Shown here piece by piece: positions 34,772-44,034 of a DNA stretch of 64,000 bases; the stretch's first letter is position 1; each line of letters begins with the position of its first letter. A model generated the notes under the pieces. It ran no database searches. It saw only the letters and a list, made by a program, of their open reading frames with translations, and was not told the DNA's origin. The translations under genes were made by a program, and so were the position numbers. Source of the DNA: GCA-2401735 sp051252095 (GTDB lineage: Bacteria; Pseudomonadota; Gammaproteobacteria; Burkholderiales; Methylophilaceae). The stretch is taken from contig JBPOFK010000010.1 in the NCBI GenBank assembly GCA_051252095.1, positions 1-64,000 of the forward strand, given 5' to 3'.

Positions 34772-36052
34772 TTATTGATTACTTTGGTAAGTAAATTGAC
34801 CATTTAGTAGCGTGGAAATGACTTTTCCTGTTACTTCCATATTGATAAATGCGGTGTTTTTACCTTGGCTTTTTAGTGTTTCTGCTTTTACTTGCCATGC
34901 TGTCTCAATATTAATCAGTGCAATATCGGCATTCGCTTCTAGGCTTAAATGGCCACTGTCTATGCCCAATATATTGGCTGGCTGAATAGTGATTCTTGAA
35001 ATAGCATCATAAAGAGAAACTTTGTTTTCATTTGCCCATTTAAGCGTTAATGGTAGCAGTAGTTCAAGACCAGTAGCACCAGCCTCCGACTCTGCAAATG
35101 GCATTAGTTTTGCATCTTCATCTACTGGGGCATGGTCTGAACAAATGGCGTCAATCGTGCCGTCTTTGACGCCTAGACATAGCGCTTGTTTGTCTCTGAT
35201 AGACCTTAAGGGGGGCTTAAGATGTGCTAGTGTATTAAAGTAACCAATATCGTGTTCAGTCAGGTGCAAATGGTGTGCACTGACATCTGCCGTAATTGCT
35301 ATGCCATTGCTTTTTGCTTCCCTGACAAGCGCTATACCTTCTGCTGTCGATAAACGACAGAAGTGAACCTTTGTTTTTGTCTCCGCAGCGATGCGCAAAA
35401 TAGTTGAGATTCTGATTGATTCAGCTGCACTTGGAATCCCTTTTAAACCTAACCTACCAGCGACCTCGCCATCGTGAGCAACGCCTCCTTGCCCAAGGAA
35501 TGGGTCTTCTGGTCGCAGGAAAATGGTATAACCAAATGTTGCAGCATATTCGAAAGCACGCCATAAAACTTGTGTATCAATAATCGGCACATCTGCTTGT
35601 GTAAAACCTTTGCAGCCTGCTTCTGTGAGCTCATACATTTCTGTAATACTTTTGCCTTTAAGCTTTTGTGTCAGTGCGCCAAGTGGGTAGATACGTGCAA
35701 GATTGTGCCGCCATCCGCGTAGTTTAAGCATTTCAATCAAGCCTGGCTCATCTAAAACCGGATCTGTATCTGGAGGGCATGATAAGCTGGTAATGCCACC
35801 AGCAGCAGCTGCTTGCAATTCACTCTCAAGCGTTGCTTTATATTCGTCGCCAGGTTCTCTAAGTCTTGCACTTAAGTCAACAAACCCAGGAGTAACAATT
35901 AGTCCTGATGCATCAATCGTTTGATTGGCAGTAAAGTGATTGGGCGCAGACCCGATGCCGACAATTTTCCCTGCTGCAATATAGACATCTTGCTTTGCAT
36001 CAATCTTGTTTTTTGGGTCAATAAGATGCCCATTCTTGATATGTATTTTCAT
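34772..36052 (-). CDS. pyrX: Non-catalytic dihydroorotase-like protein PyrX
   Basis: The 426-residue protein has the amidohydrolase fold of dihydroorotase but lacks the metal-binding HxH: the conserved site reads FVDLSARLREPG instead of VDxHxHLREPG, and the later catalytic segment is AICSDHAPVDED. This is the pattern of PyrC-prime/PyrX, an inactive homolog that is needed for assembly of aspartate transcarbamoylase in Pseudomonas and relatives. Its start overlaps the pyrB stop by four bases, which fits a structural partnership. A catalytic PyrC should exist elsewhere in the genome. Automatic annotation would probably call it pyrC. Confidence 0.85.
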   Translation of the reverse strand: MKIHIKNGHLIDPKNKIDAKQDVYIAAGKIVGIGSAPNHFTANQTIDASGLIVTPGFVDLSARLREPGDEYKATLESELQAAAAGGITSLSCPPDTDPVLDEPGLIEMLKLRGWRHNLARIYPLGALTQKLKGKSITEMYELTEAGCKGFTQADVPIIDTQVLWRAFEYAATFGYTIFLRPEDPFLGQGGVAHDGEVAGRLGLKGIPSAAESIRISTILRIAAETKTKVHFCRLSTAEGIALVREAKSNGIAITADVSAHHLHLTEHDIGYFNTLAHLKPPLRSIRDKQALCLGVKDGTIDAICSDHAPVDEDAKLMPFAESEAGATGLELLLPLTLKWANENKVSLYDAISRITIQPANILGIDSGHLSLEANADIALINIETAWQVKAETLKSQGKNTAFINMEVTGKVISTLLNGQFTYQSNQ

Positions 36053-37011
36053 GCGATACCTCCAGCAAGAATTGCCATTGTCGCCATTCTAATCGCGATG
36101 CCGTAGGTCACTTGAGGCAAAATAACGGCTTGGGTGCCATCGGCAACACGTGAATCAATTTCTACTCCTCTATTCATTGGCCCTGGATGCATCACGATTG
36201 CATCGGCTCTTGCAAAGGCAAGTTTTTCTGGTGTTAAGCCATACGTTTTAAAAAACTCTTGTGAGCTGGGTAACATTGCGCCACTCATCCGTTCGTTTTG
36301 TAAACGTAGCATCATGACAACATCTACATCTTTGAGGCCAGCTTTCATATCGTGATAAACATGCACACCTAATTTTTCAACCTCTTTAGGAAGTAATGTT
36401 TTAGGGGCAATCACACGTATCTCAGGTACACCTAAAGTCGTCAGTGCGTGGATTTCGCTACGAGCAACCCGCGAATGCAGGATGTCACCGACAATAGCAA
36501 TACGCAGATTATGCATATCTGGTTTGTGGCGGCGTATTGTAAAAACGTCCAATAGTCCTTGGGTCGGATGCGAGTGTCGGCCATCACCTGCATTGATCAC
36601 ACTGATATTATCAGGCACGTGTTGTGCGATTAGGTGTGCAGCACCACTTTGGCTGTGTCTGACTACAAACATGTCAGTATGCATGGCAATAAGGTTGTTG
36701 ACCGTGTCAATTATTGCTTCGCCTTTTGACTGCGAGGATGTGCTTACGTTGAGATTGATGACATCGGCAGATAAGCGTTTGGCAGCAATTTCAAATGTCG
36801 TTCGCGTTCTAGTGCTATTTTCAAAAAAGATATTACATACAGTTTTGCCACGCAGCAAAGGGACTTTTTTAACATCCCTTTCAGCCACACCAACAAACGT
36901 TTCAGCGGTATCCAAAATGTGCGTAAGGACCTGTTTAGGCAACCCCTCAATACTAAGTAGATGCCTCAGTTTCCCATTATTCGTTAATTGAGGGTTATAC
37001 ATGGTCACCAT
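36049..37011 (-). CDS. pyrB: Aspartate carbamoyltransferase catalytic subunit
   Basis: PyrB condenses carbamoyl phosphate and aspartate in pyrimidine synthesis. The 320-residue protein has the carbamoyl-phosphate site FFENSTRTRTTFEIAAKRL near 60, HPTQGLLDVFTI near 146 and VMHPGPMNRGVEI near 270. It overlaps pyrR by 17 bp and pyrX by 4 bp, so the three genes form one operon. A second ATG at 37002 is an equally good start. Confidence 0.96.
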   Translation of the reverse strand: MVTMYNPQLTNNGKLRHLLSIEGLPKQVLTHILDTAETFVGVAERDVKKVPLLRGKTVCNIFFENSTRTRTTFEIAAKRLSADVINLNVSTSSQSKGEAIIDTVNNLIAMHTDMFVVRHSQSGAAHLIAQHVPDNISVINAGDGRHSHPTQGLLDVFTIRRHKPDMHNLRIAIVGDILHSRVARSEIHALTTLGVPEIRVIAPKTLLPKEVEKLGVHVYHDMKAGLKDVDVVMMLRLQNERMSGAMLPSSQEFFKTYGLTPEKLAFARADAIVMHPGPMNRGVEIDSRVADGTQAVILPQVTYGIAIRMATMAILAGGIA

Positions 37012-37507
37012 CCTGAATTCCCTCTAGAGCAAGCGCTAGTGTGCCTTGTTCTGATTGTGAGAGTTTAAAATTTTGATTTGCTGTAAGCGGTATGGTGGCA
37101 CCTACAATTTGCGGGTGTATTGGTAGCTCTGCGCCACCTCGATTAATCAGTACTGCAAGGGTGATGCTTGCTGGACGTCCGTAGTCAAATAACTCATTGA
37201 TTGCTGCTCGAGTTGTACGGCCTGTGAAAAAAATATCATCAATCAAAACAATTTCTTTATCTTGAACATCAAAAGGAATATTAGCTGCTTGCGTGTCTCT
37301 TTTTAGACCGCGTTGTGCATAGTCGTCTCTATAAAGTGCAGCATCTAAAGTGCCATGTGGTACGTCTTGATTCATACTGGCTAGTACACGCTCCATTACC
37401 CATACCCCGCCACGATGAATGCCGACGAATGCTGTTTTAGCATTAATACGTGCTTTGATTTTTGTTGAAATCTCACTTAGTAATGTTTCTGGGTTGGGTA
37501 GTTGCAT
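36995..37507 (-). CDS. pyrR: PyrR bifunctional regulator/uracil phosphoribosyltransferase
   Basis: The 170-residue protein is a type I phosphoribosyltransferase with the PRPP motif VLIDDIFFTGRTTRAAINEL near residue 90. In Gram-positive bacteria PyrR controls pyr attenuation by binding UMP-mRNA; in proteobacteria it may serve as uracil phosphoribosyltransferase or regulator. It leads the pyrR-pyrB-pyrX operon, following ruvX by two bases. No attenuator-like hairpin with a T run is seen inside the operon. Confidence 0.92.
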   Translation of the reverse strand: MQLPNPETLLSEISTKIKARINAKTAFVGIHRGGVWVMERVLASMNQDVPHGTLDAALYRDDYAQRGLKRDTQAANIPFDVQDKEIVLIDDIFFTGRTTRAAINELFDYGRPASITLAVLINRGGAELPIHPQIVGATIPLTANQNFKLSQSEQGTLALALEGIQDGDHV

Positions 37508-37509
37508 GG

Positions 37510-38001
37510 TTATGTTGTTTGTGTTCGGTCAAAATAGGATTGTAATATGACTTGTGCTGCTACAGCATCCACCATTTTTTTCTGCGCGCGACCCCGAATG
37601 CCCGCGTCCGATAAATGCTGCGATGCTTCAACTGAGCTTAAACGTTCGTCAACCAATACAACGGGTAAGTTGAATCGACCTTCTAAACGCTGCGCAAATT
37701 TTTTTGCTAAATGCGTTAACTGATGTGTTGTCCCATCCAAATAGGTTGGTAAGCCTACTATCAGTAAACTTGGCTGCCAGTCCGCAATGAGCTTTGCGAT
37801 TTCTTTGAAGCGAATGTCATTCATTTCGGCGTCAATTGTACTGTGCGCATGTGCTGTTTTTAAAACGGTTTCTCCAATCGCAACCCCAATACGTTTTTCA
37901 CCGAAATCAAAAGCTATTACTGTGCCTTCAGCATCAGGGTAGCTGCGGTCGAGGATAGGCAAGTGACTTTGGTTTAACCTGTTAAGCATGACCTGCCACA
38001 T
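37510..38001 (-). CDS. ruvX: YqgF/RuvX family nuclease
   Basis: The 163-residue protein has an RNase H-like fold with the catalytic DFGEKRIGVAIG near 31, VGLPTYLDG near 83 and DERLSSVEA near 118. The family is linked to 5'-end maturation of pre-16S rRNA and is also named Holliday junction resolvase-like. It overlaps algH by 20 bp at its 5' end, in the conserved algH-ruvX-pyrR order. Confidence 0.93.
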   Translation of the reverse strand: MWQVMLNRLNQSHLPILDRSYPDAEGTVIAFDFGEKRIGVAIGETVLKTAHAHSTIDAEMNDIRFKEIAKLIADWQPSLLIVGLPTYLDGTTHQLTHLAKKFAQRLEGRFNLPVVLVDERLSSVEASQHLSDAGIRGRAQKKMVDAVAAQVILQSYFDRTQTT

Positions 38002-38563
38002 CAGAAAGGTTGCTTAAGCTTAGTCCCATCATCTGCATAGCGATATTGAGCCGGTCATGAGAGGGAGCATCAAAGATAATTTGATGTAAGGATTCATTTT
38101 TTTTCGCCTCAATATTGAGCCATGCATTTAGTCCTATCTCTTCTTCTAGTTGCCCTGGCGACCAACCTGCATAACCTAGGGCAACCATCATTTTTTCGGG
38201 GGCTTCATTTTTTGCGGCAGCTTCTAGAATGTCTTTTGATGTTGTGAGTGCAATAAATTCATTAATTTGAATAGTTGAATCGTATTCTAGGTGTGGGACG
38301 TGTAAAACAAAGCCTCGCTCTTGTTGTACGGGGCCGCCTTCAAATACATGATCTTTCAGCATTGCCGATGGCGATACATCTAGCTGGATTTGCATTAGCA
38401 AGTCTGCAATGCTGTGTTTGGTTGGCCTATTGAGTACAATCCCCATTGCACCATCTTCAGTGTGTGAGCAGATAAAGCTGATTGTTTGCGAAAAACGAGG
38501 GTCAGACATGCTAGGCATCGCAATAAGAAACTGACCTGTAAGATTGATGTTTTCCAATGCCAT
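37982..38563 (-). CDS. algH: YqgE/AlgH family protein
   Basis: The 193-residue protein carries the UPF0301 signatures LTGQFLIAMPSMSDPRFSQT at the N terminus, GAMGIVLNRPTKHSI near 38, VFEGGPVQQERGFVLH near 75 and YAGWSPGQLEEEI near 130. AlgH is associated with alginate control in Pseudomonas, but its general function is unsettled. It is the first gene of the algH-ruvX-pyrR-pyrB-pyrX run. Confidence 0.93.
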   Translation of the reverse strand: MALENINLTGQFLIAMPSMSDPRFSQTISFICSHTEDGAMGIVLNRPTKHSIADLLMQIQLDVSPSAMLKDHVFEGGPVQQERGFVLHVPHLEYDSTIQINEFIALTTSKDILEAAAKNEAPEKMMVALGYAGWSPGQLEEEIGLNAWLNIEAKKNESLHQIIFDAPSHDRLNIAMQMMGLSLSNLSDVAGHA

Positions 38564-38664
38564 TATTTTAACATAATTTCAATAAACAACACTTTAAATT
38601 ATGACCCAAGTAAATGATTTTAGTGAAACTGAATCACGATGCTATTATGTCAGCTAGTCATGTT

Positions 38665-39759
38665 TTAAGCTTCTAAATAGCCTGTGATTTCGAGACCAAA
38701 CCCATCCATGCTAGGCATTTTACGTGGTGTGGCCATTAACTTCATTTTTTTAACGTTTAAATCCAACAATATTTGCGAGCCTATGCCATAGGTTCTCAAC
38801 TCTTGATTATACCGAATTGGTTCATCTGCCGCTTCAATGCGCTTGATTAAGTCTGTGTCAGATTCACTATGATAGAGCAGCACCATCACACCACAGTCGG
38901 CATTTGAGATTGTTTGCATGGCCCTTAACGTATTCCAGCTATGCGATGTGCTTGAGCTATCTAACAAGTCGAATACAGACAGCGGTTCATGTACACGCAC
39001 TAATGCCTCAATGTCTGGGTTAGGCTTGCCTTTCACCAATGCGAGATGTGTTTCTTTAGATATTTTATCCCGATATGCGATAAGCTGCATTTCACCATAA
39101 GGCGTGTTAATCGTGCGTTCTACCGCTCTTTCTATGAGTTTTTCATGTTCACTACGGTAATGAATTAAATCAGCGATTGTCCCTATCTTGAGCTGATGCT
39201 TAGCCGCGATTTCAACAAGGTCAGGTAAACGTGCCATTTCGCCATCATCTTTTAAAATCTCGCAAATCACGCTTGAAGGATCTAGTCCGGCCAGCGCAGA
39301 TAAATCAGAGCCTGCTTCTGTATGGCCTGCTCGGACAAGAACGCCACCGTTCATGGCTTTTAGAGGAAAGACATGGCCTGGACTCACAATGCTACTGGCA
39401 TTTGCTTCTTTTGCTACAGCAGCTTGAATTGTTCTAGCTCGGTCAGCAGCTGAAATACCTGTCGTCACGCCGCTAGAAGCTTCGATGGAAACGGTGAAAT
39501 TTGTTCCCAAACGGGTCCCGTTATGGTTGACCATTTGCGGCAAGTTTAATTGATTACATCTTTTTTCATCGAGTGTTAAACAAATCAAACCACGCCCATG
39601 CTTTGCCATAAAGTTAATATTTTCTGCTGTCGCGAATTCTGCTGCAATAACAAAATCACCCTCATTTTCGCGATTTTCGTCATCTACCAAAATAACCATT
39701 TTTCCATTTTTAATATCGGCGATGATATCGGTAATAGGACTAATCTGAGTGTAAGGCAT
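38665..39759 (-). CDS. ribBA: 3,4-DHBP synthase with degenerate GTP cyclohydrolase II domain
   Basis: The N-terminal half (about 1-205) is a complete RibB, which makes 3,4-dihydroxy-2-butanone 4-phosphate for riboflavin: DDENRENEGDFVIAAEF, GRGLICLTL, HVFPLKAMNGGVL and HTEAGSDLSALAGL are all present. The C-terminal half follows the RibA fold but lacks the zinc cysteines and the GDxxxS motif (RVHEPLSVFDLLDSSSTSHS instead), so it is probably not an active cyclohydrolase. The start at 39759 (MPYTQISPITDIIADIK) is used; the upstream frame overlaps ribE. 364 residues. Confidence 0.9.
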   Translation of the reverse strand: MPYTQISPITDIIADIKNGKMVILVDDENRENEGDFVIAAEFATAENINFMAKHGRGLICLTLDEKRCNQLNLPQMVNHNGTRLGTNFTVSIEASSGVTTGISAADRARTIQAAVAKEANASSIVSPGHVFPLKAMNGGVLVRAGHTEAGSDLSALAGLDPSSVICEILKDDGEMARLPDLVEIAAKHQLKIGTIADLIHYRSEHEKLIERAVERTINTPYGEMQLIAYRDKISKETHLALVKGKPNPDIEALVRVHEPLSVFDLLDSSSTSHSWNTLRAMQTISNADCGVMVLLYHSESDTDLIKRIEAADEPIRYNQELRTYGIGSQILLDLNVKKMKLMATPRKMPSMDGFGLEITGYLEA

Positions 39760-39760
39760 G

Positions 39761-40360
39761 CTATTTACTTTCGTTTTCCCATTGCTGCATTCTTTCAACG
39801 TAGCGAGCAATTAGATCTATTTCTAAATTAACTTGGCTGCCAGCTTTTAGCAGACCAAGTGTTGTTTTTTCAATGGTGTGTGGTATCAGATTAAGACTGA
39901 AAGTATCTTTCTCAATTGTGTTAATGGTCAGGCTGACACCGTTAACGCAAACAGAACCTTTACGCGCAATATATTTGGAAATCGTATGAGGTGCCTGAAT
40001 CATCAATAGCCAGCAATCATTGACGGGTTCAAATTTAACTACCTCACCTATGCCATCCACATGCCCGCTGACTAGGTGTCCGCCTAGGCGATCATGAAGT
40101 CGTAAGGCTTTTTCTAAATTCACTGGGCCTAGGCAATCTAATCCTGTCGTCACGCGAAGTGTTTCCTTAGAGATGTCCGCTTTAAAGCGATGGCCATCTA
40201 AATCGGTTGCAGTCAAGCAAACGCCATTCACGGCAATGCTGTCCCCTACCTTAACATCATCCAATTCAAGCTGACCTGCATTGATGCTGACACCTATGTC
40301 GCCTTCTGATCCTAGAATAGTTTCTATTTGGCCAACGGCCTCTATGATTCCTGTAAACAT
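39761..40360 (-). CDS. ribE: Riboflavin synthase alpha chain
   Basis: This enzyme dismutates two lumazines to riboflavin. The 199-residue protein has the tandem lumazine-binding repeats: MFTGIIEAVGQIE at the N terminus with VNGVCLTAT near 46, and the second repeat beginning LVSGHVDGIGEV near 97 with VNGVSLTINTIE near 143. It lies directly upstream of ribBA, with one base between stop and start. No FMN riboswitch was recognised in the 130 bp upstream. The symbol ribC is used in E. coli. Confidence 0.94.
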   Translation of the reverse strand: MFTGIIEAVGQIETILGSEGDIGVSINAGQLELDDVKVGDSIAVNGVCLTATDLDGHRFKADISKETLRVTTGLDCLGPVNLEKALRLHDRLGGHLVSGHVDGIGEVVKFEPVNDCWLLMIQAPHTISKYIARKGSVCVNGVSLTINTIEKDTFSLNLIPHTIEKTTLGLLKAGSQVNLEIDLIARYVERMQQWENESK

Positions 40361-40492
40361 GGCGCTATTTTAACAGCTGTCTTTATATTTTTTTCAAGTA
40401 TTCAATAGAGCAAATTATAATGATTAGTATGTTTGGTATGTAAATTGCTCTATTAATCTCATATTAAGATTAATGCGAAAGCTATTGTTACG

Positions 40493-42148
40493 ATGTTAAG
40501 TGGTTTTTTAGATACGGTTCAAAAAGTGTTAAAGCAAGGTTCTGATAATAACCTTGATTGGCTAGACACGCTTGAAGGAATGACTGACTTAGATGCGCTC
40601 ATTACAACCAAGGAGCAATTGGCAAAAATTGACTTCTTTTTTCCTAAAGACTTAAAGGATAAAGTTAATTTAGTCCTTGATGCGGATGAACAATCTTATC
40701 AAAAAGTTAAACGTGTGACTTATAACTACTTGATTAAATTGAAAGATGATAAGTTTCTTAAAGAAGACGTGCATATCGTTGTTTACGAATATTTACGACA
40801 GTTGTATGCCTCATATTCTCAAATATTAGATGCCTACAAAGCACAAGCAAAAGTAAAGCTCAGCCCAGAGCAGATTAATTTACTACTAGCGCGCTATTTA
40901 AACGCCGCATTTATGATGTCCAAATGGCGTTATTTTGATGATCAGCCAGCGCCGCATGGCGTTTGGGATAATGTTCATAAAATCATCAAAATTGCCGAAG
41001 AGTTGTCATTTCTTAATAAAAATTTGTTTCTGTATAGCTTCCAGATCAAAGAGACGAGCATTGCGAGTTTGTTAAAACGTGGTTTTATGGTGGATACCTT
41101 GCATAAAGGCAATTACACGCAAATGGAGATCGAGCTAACTGACCGTATTCTAAAAGTATGGTCAACCAATCCATTGATTGTGAATACGTTTAAACCCAAT
41201 CGTTATCATTTCTTTATACAGTTAGAAGATGATAAAGGGCCAGAAAGGCTTCGCGTGCAAGAGCGGTTTTCTAACTGCCGGTATTGGAAAACGATGCGTT
41301 TAATTGACTTGATGGAAGCTTATTTATGCGCAGTAGACATGCAAAAGCCATTGCGTGAGTTTGGTTTAGACAAAATAGCGCGTCCAGCAGTCATTGTTAA
41401 GTTGTTCAAAAAGCTCAGAATTGATTGGTGTGTTGAAGGCTACTCTAGACAACGCAGAAGTGAAAAGAGAGATCAAAAGAATAGTTTAATTAATGTCAGC
41501 CATACGATATCTGTGATACATGATAGGTTAATGCGGATACAGGCCAAACAGCAGGAAAATGATGCCGATAAAGATAGCTTTACCTTTGAATTGAAGGTCG
41601 CTATGCACCGGCCTGCTCAAACATCTTCAGCAAAGCAGGATGTGTCGGCATTAGGGAATGAAAATTGGTGGATGGTGGATGAAAGCAAAAGCGGTTTTGC
41701 CGTTGACTTTGGCAGCGAGCCTGCAGCTTGGGCTGAAATAGGCGGTATTGTAGGTTACACCGAGATGGGTTATCAAAAAAGTTTCAATATTGCAGAGATT
41801 AAAAGTATTAGAAAACTCAAGAATGGCTCGTATCGGGCTGGGTTTAAGAAAATATCGCACAATGTTGTTGCCGTACAGATGACAACAGTGGAAAAAATAG
41901 CGGTCAATCAGCCAGTTGAAGGATATTATTTGGATGATGGACAAGAGCAGCTTCATCACTCAAGCGCTTTCCCAGGCTTCCTTATTGATAATGATGCTAA
42001 TCTGGAGCCTAAACTGCTTATCCCAAGAAAGAAATTTATGCGAGGGAAAACTTACAACATCAATATTGAGGGTGATGATCATTTAGTTACGGCTGGCAAG
42101 GTCATTAATAAGCAGCGCGATTGGATCATTTTTGAGGCATTGCTTTAA
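40493..42148 (+). CDS. Large PilZ-like protein, copy 1
   Basis: The 551-residue cytoplasmic protein is not assigned with certainty. The N-terminal 300 residues are helical (RYLNAAFMMSKWRYFDDQPA near 137, then a long helix bundle). The C-terminal third resembles the effector part of FimW/chaperone-like c-di-GMP proteins: a basic RQRRSEKR stretch followed by NVSHTISVIHDRL near 340, the DESKSGFAV motif near 400 (DxSxxG as in PilZ domains) and a final PKLLIPRKKF...RDWIIFE barrel. The next gene is a full-length paralog. A role in c-di-GMP or pilus control is inference. Confidence 0.6.
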   Translation: MLSGFLDTVQKVLKQGSDNNLDWLDTLEGMTDLDALITTKEQLAKIDFFFPKDLKDKVNLVLDADEQSYQKVKRVTYNYLIKLKDDKFLKEDVHIVVYEYLRQLYASYSQILDAYKAQAKVKLSPEQINLLLARYLNAAFMMSKWRYFDDQPAPHGVWDNVHKIIKIAEELSFLNKNLFLYSFQIKETSIASLLKRGFMVDTLHKGNYTQMEIELTDRILKVWSTNPLIVNTFKPNRYHFFIQLEDDKGPERLRVQERFSNCRYWKTMRLIDLMEAYLCAVDMQKPLREFGLDKIARPAVIVKLFKKLRIDWCVEGYSRQRRSEKRDQKNSLINVSHTISVIHDRLMRIQAKQQENDADKDSFTFELKVAMHRPAQTSSAKQDVSALGNENWWMVDESKSGFAVDFGSEPAAWAEIGGIVGYTEMGYQKSFNIAEIKSIRKLKNGSYRAGFKKISHNVVAVQMTTVEKIAVNQPVEGYYLDDGQEQLHHSSAFPGFLIDNDANLEPKLLIPRKKFMRGKTYNINIEGDDHLVTAGKVINKQRDWIIFEALL

Positions 42149-42313
42149 TTCATTATTTTATTCCTGAGGGCAAGCAAAAAGATTTATTAGGCATAAGCTG
42201 CAATAAAGTCCACACTGTTTTTATTCTCCTCGCAAAAGACAATTCAAACCTTTTTATTCAAACGCAGATGGTACGCAATTTGCATAACCCTATGTAAATC
42301 ATATTTTAATAAG

Positions 42314-43972
42314 GTGTGTATCACAATGTTGGGCACTGTCATTCATCAAGTTCAAAAGGTTATTCATCATCAAAATTTACCGCAAAATGCGAATCTGCCG
42401 CAGCACTTGTCGGGAATGTCTGAGATGGCGTTCTTAAATGAAATAAAAGAGCAGCTAGCTAAAGTAGGGCCTTTAAAGCCTAAGTATTTGACACGGCATA
42501 TAGATTTTGTGCTGAATGCAGATGAAAAGGCATATAAGACCTTGCAGAATGTTACTTATAACTATCTGAAATCAATGAATAAAAATGTTGCTTTACGAAA
42601 AGAAGTGGAGGAGGTTGTTCATCACTATCTCAGACAGATGTATACAACATATGTGACGCTAATTACTGCCTATCAAAGTCAAAGCAAACTCAATATAACT
42701 GCAGAAAAAAATAATTTAGTATTAGGCCGCTGTTTGAATGCAGCCTTTATGATGGCGAAGTGGCGTTATTTTGATGATCAACCTGCGCCAATAGGGATGT
42801 GGAAAAATGTTCATAAAATCATCAGAACTGCTGAAGCATCGGCAATGATGAATACTGAATTTTTTCTGTATGGTTTTCAAAAGAAAGAAACCAGTATTGC
42901 TATGCTATTAAAACGTGGTTTTATGCTGGATACTATGCAGAAAGGAAGTTACTCACAACTGCAAATAGAGCTGACAGATCGCATCCTTAAAACTTGGTCA
43001 ACGAACCCATTGATTACCAGTCGATATACGAAGCAAAAAGAATATCAATTTTTTATCCACATGAATGAAGATAACCGTCCGCAGCGTATTCGGGGGGCAA
43101 AGCAACATCCAGATTTTCGTTATTGGCGAACTACCGACATTGTTGATTTAATTGAAGGTTATCTGTGTGCAGTGGATACTAGAAAATCTTTGGATAAGTT
43201 TAATTTACTTACAATGGCGGCCACTGAAGATATTGTAAGCTTATTCAAGAAATTACGCGTGGACTGGTGCGTAAAAGGCTATAAACGCCAACGAAGAGCA
43301 GAAGAAAGAGTTGCCAAATTAAGTGTGCTGAATGTGAGTCACGGTATCAATGATATCAGCACGAGAATCAGATCTCTAAATAATATGCATAAAAAGACGG
43401 GTGTAATTATTGAATATCAACAATTGAGTTTGGTGGATAATCAGTTGCACAATGATACGATTGAGCCCTACCCAATCATGCGTGAAAATTGGGTGATGTT
43501 AGAAGAGAGTAGTAGTGGCTTTTCAGTGGAGCTTGGAGACCAGTTCAGCCCATGGGTAAAGATTGGCGCACTCATCGGTTATTCAGTAGTGGGCAGCGCT
43601 AACCATATTGCATTGGCTGAAATTAAAACAGTCAGAAATAAAGCAAACGGAACATACCGTATTGGCTTATTAAAAATGAGCCAAAAAGCCATTGAATTGG
43701 AAGTAAAAAGAGTACAAAAGAGCACACCATATGCGTCAGCTTCTGGATATATTTTGAATGATGGAGAGGAAAATCTTTCGTATTCTGATAGCTTTTCAGG
43801 ATTGTTCATTGAGGGTGAGTTGCAAGACCGTCCAAAACTAATTATATCAAGATACAATTTTAAGCGCGCAGCACGCTATCAATTAAACATCAACGGTGAT
43901 TGTCATATGGTATTAGCAGGACAAATTGTCAGCAACCATCGCGAGTGGGTTTGTTTCGAATTGATTGTTTAA
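42314..43972 (+). CDS. Large PilZ-like protein, copy 2
   Basis: The 552-residue protein matches the preceding gene along its whole length: CLNAAFMMAKWRYFDDQPAP near 140, CAVDTRKSL, VDWCVKGYKRQRRAEERVAK, NVSHGINDISTRI near 341 and EESSSGFSVELG near 397. The N-terminal 30 residues and the segment near 370-385 differ most. It is a tandem duplicate 165 bp downstream with its own start, diverged enough to be old. Function unknown, as for copy 1; here the PilZ-like D is replaced by E in EESSSG. Confidence 0.6.
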   Translation: MCITMLGTVIHQVQKVIHHQNLPQNANLPQHLSGMSEMAFLNEIKEQLAKVGPLKPKYLTRHIDFVLNADEKAYKTLQNVTYNYLKSMNKNVALRKEVEEVVHHYLRQMYTTYVTLITAYQSQSKLNITAEKNNLVLGRCLNAAFMMAKWRYFDDQPAPIGMWKNVHKIIRTAEASAMMNTEFFLYGFQKKETSIAMLLKRGFMLDTMQKGSYSQLQIELTDRILKTWSTNPLITSRYTKQKEYQFFIHMNEDNRPQRIRGAKQHPDFRYWRTTDIVDLIEGYLCAVDTRKSLDKFNLLTMAATEDIVSLFKKLRVDWCVKGYKRQRRAEERVAKLSVLNVSHGINDISTRIRSLNNMHKKTGVIIEYQQLSLVDNQLHNDTIEPYPIMRENWVMLEESSSGFSVELGDQFSPWVKIGALIGYSVVGSANHIALAEIKTVRNKANGTYRIGLLKMSQKAIELEVKRVQKSTPYASASGYILNDGEENLSYSDSFSGLFIEGELQDRPKLIISRYNFKRAARYQLNINGDCHMVLAGQIVSNHREWVCFELIV

Positions 43973-44034
43973 TTTTTAACAAAAATTAGTAAAAGCATTG
44001 CAACCTTAATGGCATATGCTGTTAAGATTTCGCA

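Noticed and set aside
40361..40492. FMN riboswitch before the riboflavin genes
   Set aside because: The region lacks the conserved RFN blocks (AGGATATG-like, GGTGAAATTCC-like segments) on the minus strand.
43975..44000. AT-rich inverted repeat TAATTTTT/AAAAATTA as terminator
   Set aside because: The stem is only A-T pairs and has no T run after it; too weak to call.
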